From assembly GCA_003154135.1 (NCBI GenBank), contig PMCN01000275.1:26198-57462 (forward strand): DNA of 31,265 nucleotides, written 5' to 3'. Within the stretch, counting starts at the first letter, position 1; every line of letters starts with the position of its first letter. This stretch comes from Acidimicrobiaceae bacterium (lineage in GTDB: Bacteria > Actinomycetota > Acidimicrobiia > Acidimicrobiales > Ilumatobacteraceae). Under the pieces are notes generated by a model that ran no database searches, was not told the origin of the DNA, and saw nothing but the letters and a program-made list of their open reading frames with translations. The position numbers and the translations under genes were made by a program. Positions 30,052 through 31,265 of this stretch are shown here, piece after piece.

Positions 30052-30873
30052 TCACACGCCGAGGCTCGGCTTCGCCGCACGCTCGAACAGGCGGAAGGGC
30101 AGCAACCGCTTGCCCATCAGCCCCATGCGTTCGTCGAGCGGACCGACCGACACCCGCCGCGGCGGACGAGCCGACGAGAGCACCTTCGACACGCACCTGG
30201 CCACGTCGGCTGGCGGCGCCCCGTGCTCCTCGTCGCGCTCCATCTGGGCGATGGCCTTCGCCGACGCCACCGCGTACGGATCGTCGGCCGGCGGCGCCAC
30301 CTGCACACGAGCACCGGTGAAGCCGGTGGCGAAGTTGCCCGGCTCGACGAGGGTGACGTCGATGGCGAACGGCGCCACCTCGTAGGCGAGCGCCTCGGCG
30401 TAGCCCTCCATCGCGAACTTGCTGGCGCTGTAGAAGGCCTGGAAGGGAATGCCGATGATGCCGCCGATGGAGCTCACCAGCACCAGCCGGCCGGCACCTT
30501 GCCGTCTCATCGTGGGCAGCACCTGCTGCACTACTCGTACCGCGCCCCAGAAGTTGGTCTGCAGCTGCGCGATGGCCTGCTCGATCGGCGTGTGCTCCAC
30601 TGCGCCGGCCAGGCCCCAACCGGCAGCGGCAACCACTGCGTCGATGCGACCGTGCGCGTCGACGACCGAGGCCACGCCTGCAGCCACCGACGCGTCGTCG
30701 TCGACGTCGACGACGAGTGGCGCCCATCCCGACGACGCGGTGCCGCGCCGGCTGGCGCCCACGACGTGATGACCCTGCTGATGGAGGAGGTCGGCGCAGG
30801 CCTGCCCGAGGCCACTGGAGGCGCCGGTGACGAGGACCACCTGCGCCGCCGCTGGTGTTCGACGAGTGCTCAT
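30052..30873 (-). CDS. SDR-family oxidoreductase
   Basis: Classical short-chain dehydrogenase, 273 residues. TGASSGLG (16-23) binds the nucleotide, Asn107 lies in QTNFWG, Ser135 in VLVSSIGG, and Tyr148 with Lys152 in YSASK. The region after the active site (VEPGNFATGF) and the extended C terminus (KRLLPFRLFERAAK) fit SDRs acting on lipids or retinol-like molecules, but the substrate cannot be set. The run SRRG after beta-2 suggests NADPH. ATG 30873 gives the usual N terminus; an in-frame ATG at 30885 is possible. It ends six bases from the convergent LCP gene and is divergent from the proline-rich gene. Confidence 0.92.
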   Translation of the reverse strand: MSTRRTPAAAQVVLVTGASSGLGQACADLLHQQGHHVVGASRRGTASSGWAPLVVDVDDDASVAAGVASVVDAHGRIDAVVAAAGWGLAGAVEHTPIEQAIAQLQTNFWGAVRVVQQVLPTMRRQGAGRLVLVSSIGGIIGIPFQAFYSASKFAMEGYAEALAYEVAPFAIDVTLVEPGNFATGFTGARVQVAPPADDPYAVASAKAIAQMERDEEHGAPPADVARCVSKVLSSARPPRRVSVGPLDERMGLMGKRLLPFRLFERAAKPSLGV

Positions 30874-30932
30874 GGGTGCAAGCATGACCGAACTGCGCCG
30901 CCCGGGTCGCGCAGGGCCTGGTGCAGCTTGGG

Positions 30933-30938
30933 TACGCT
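30933..30938 (+). promoter_or_regulatory. Probable -10 element of the proline-rich gene
   Basis: TACGCT, six bases, then GTG at 30945. This spacing is the main reason for accepting the GTG as the start. Confidence 0.5.
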
Positions 30939-30944
30939 CCGGCC

Positions 30945-31265
30945 GTGAGCACCCTGCCGCCTCCCCCTCCCCCGACCGGTGGCCCGCCACCGCCGCCGCC
31001 TCCGCCCGGCCCGCCCGGGCCGCCGCAGCCGCCGCAGGGGCCGATGGGCGGGCCGGGTTGGCAGGTCGTCAGCGAGCCTGCGCCGCCGTCGGGGTGGGCA
31101 CGCAAAGTGGCCGGCCTGCCCGTGTGGAGCTGGCTCGCGCTCGTCGTCGTCGCGGCCGGCGTGGTGACGGCCGTCCTCGTCACCGGCGGCAGCGACAAGG
31201 GCTCGACGTCGCCCACCGCCGTCCCCACCACCGTCGTCAGCACGACACGGACGACATCGCCGGCC
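30945..31265 (+). CDS. Proline-rich membrane protein (runs off window)
   Basis: An open frame from GTG 30945 continues past the window end with 107 residues visible. The N terminus is almost pure Pro/Gly (about residues 5-36) with PPQPPQGPMGGPGWQ, a cytosolic tail like those in actinobacterial cell-division or secretion proteins. After a short stretch (SEPAPPSGWARKVAGLP) comes one membrane helix (VWSWLALVVVAAGVVTAVLV, about 60-79) and the start of a Ser/Thr-rich outside region. No family can be named from this part. It is easily missed because of the GTG start and missing stop. Divergent from the SDR at 30052. Confidence 0.75.
   Translation, partial: MSTLPPPPPPTGGPPPPPPPPGPPGPPQPPQGPMGGPGWQVVSEPAPPSGWARKVAGLPVWSWLALVVVAAGVVTAVLVTGGSDKGSTSPTAVPTTVVSTTRTTSPA

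Noticed and set aside
1..31265. Mobile elements, CRISPR arrays, tRNA or rRNA genes, attachment sites
   Set aside because: No transposase or integrase, no regularly spaced repeats, no tRNA cloverleaf or rRNA sequence recognised, and codon use is even throughout.

Overview
The window is about 31 kb of very GC-rich, densely coding bacterial DNA. ATG and GTG starts are used, stop-start overlaps (ATGA/GTGA) are common, and many genes have a TANNNT hexamer only 6-8 bases before the start codon. An FMN riboswitch, a MoxR/DUF58/transglutaminase unit, a HelZ-type SNF2 ATPase, a LytR-CpsA-Psr protein, an LPxTG surface protein and a LysM protein all point to a Gram-positive actinobacterium. The style of the genes suggests an acidimicrobial lineage (Ilumatobacter-like), but that placement is inference. 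I see no rRNA or tRNA genes, CRISPR array, insertion sequence or prophage. This looks like ordinary chromosomal gene content.

Layout. 1-1777: divergent glycogen genes glgC (partial) and glgA. 1789-2259: EVE-domain protein. 2282-4252: riboflavin operon (promoter, FMN riboswitch, ribE-ribB-ribH with ATGA overlaps, no ribD or ribA nearby). 4261-4340: repeat/hairpin block before a VOC protein on the other strand. 4808-5647: membrane-anchored exported protein. 5716-9677: MoxR ATPase overlapping a 999-residue DUF58-transglutaminase fusion. 9661-11301: LysM protein and ApbE on the minus strand. 11340-17625: FAH-family hydrolase, thiolase, aldo/keto reductase, L-fuconate dehydratase, SDR and a solute-binding-like protein. 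Five of these (all but the thiolase, whose link is open) resemble parts of a non-phosphorylative L-fucose/sugar-acid route. The two divergent halves of that cluster are separated by a 52-base near-perfect palindrome. 17632-19760: minus-strand envelope genes (Thr-rich small protein, ferric-reductase-like heme membrane protein, LPxTG protein) and a universal stress protein. 19866-23377: SNF2 ATPase with an ATGA-coupled 98-residue partner. 23683-24610: small unknown protein and a carboxymuconolactone decarboxylase-family protein. 24594-26449: zinc alcohol dehydrogenase plus a GTGA-coupled SDR with a triplicated 15-base repeat at its start. 26588-30045: lipoprotein, LLM-family flavin oxidoreductase, LCP protein. 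30052-30873: SDR. 30945-end: proline-rich membrane protein running off the window.

The strongest whole-window signals are the repeated leaderless-type gene starts, the near absence of terminators between convergent genes (two pairs overlap by exactly 17 bases, one pair abuts), the large palindrome between divergent sugar-acid genes, and the DUF58-transglutaminase fusion. I did not find a clearly new defence, mobile or biosynthetic system.
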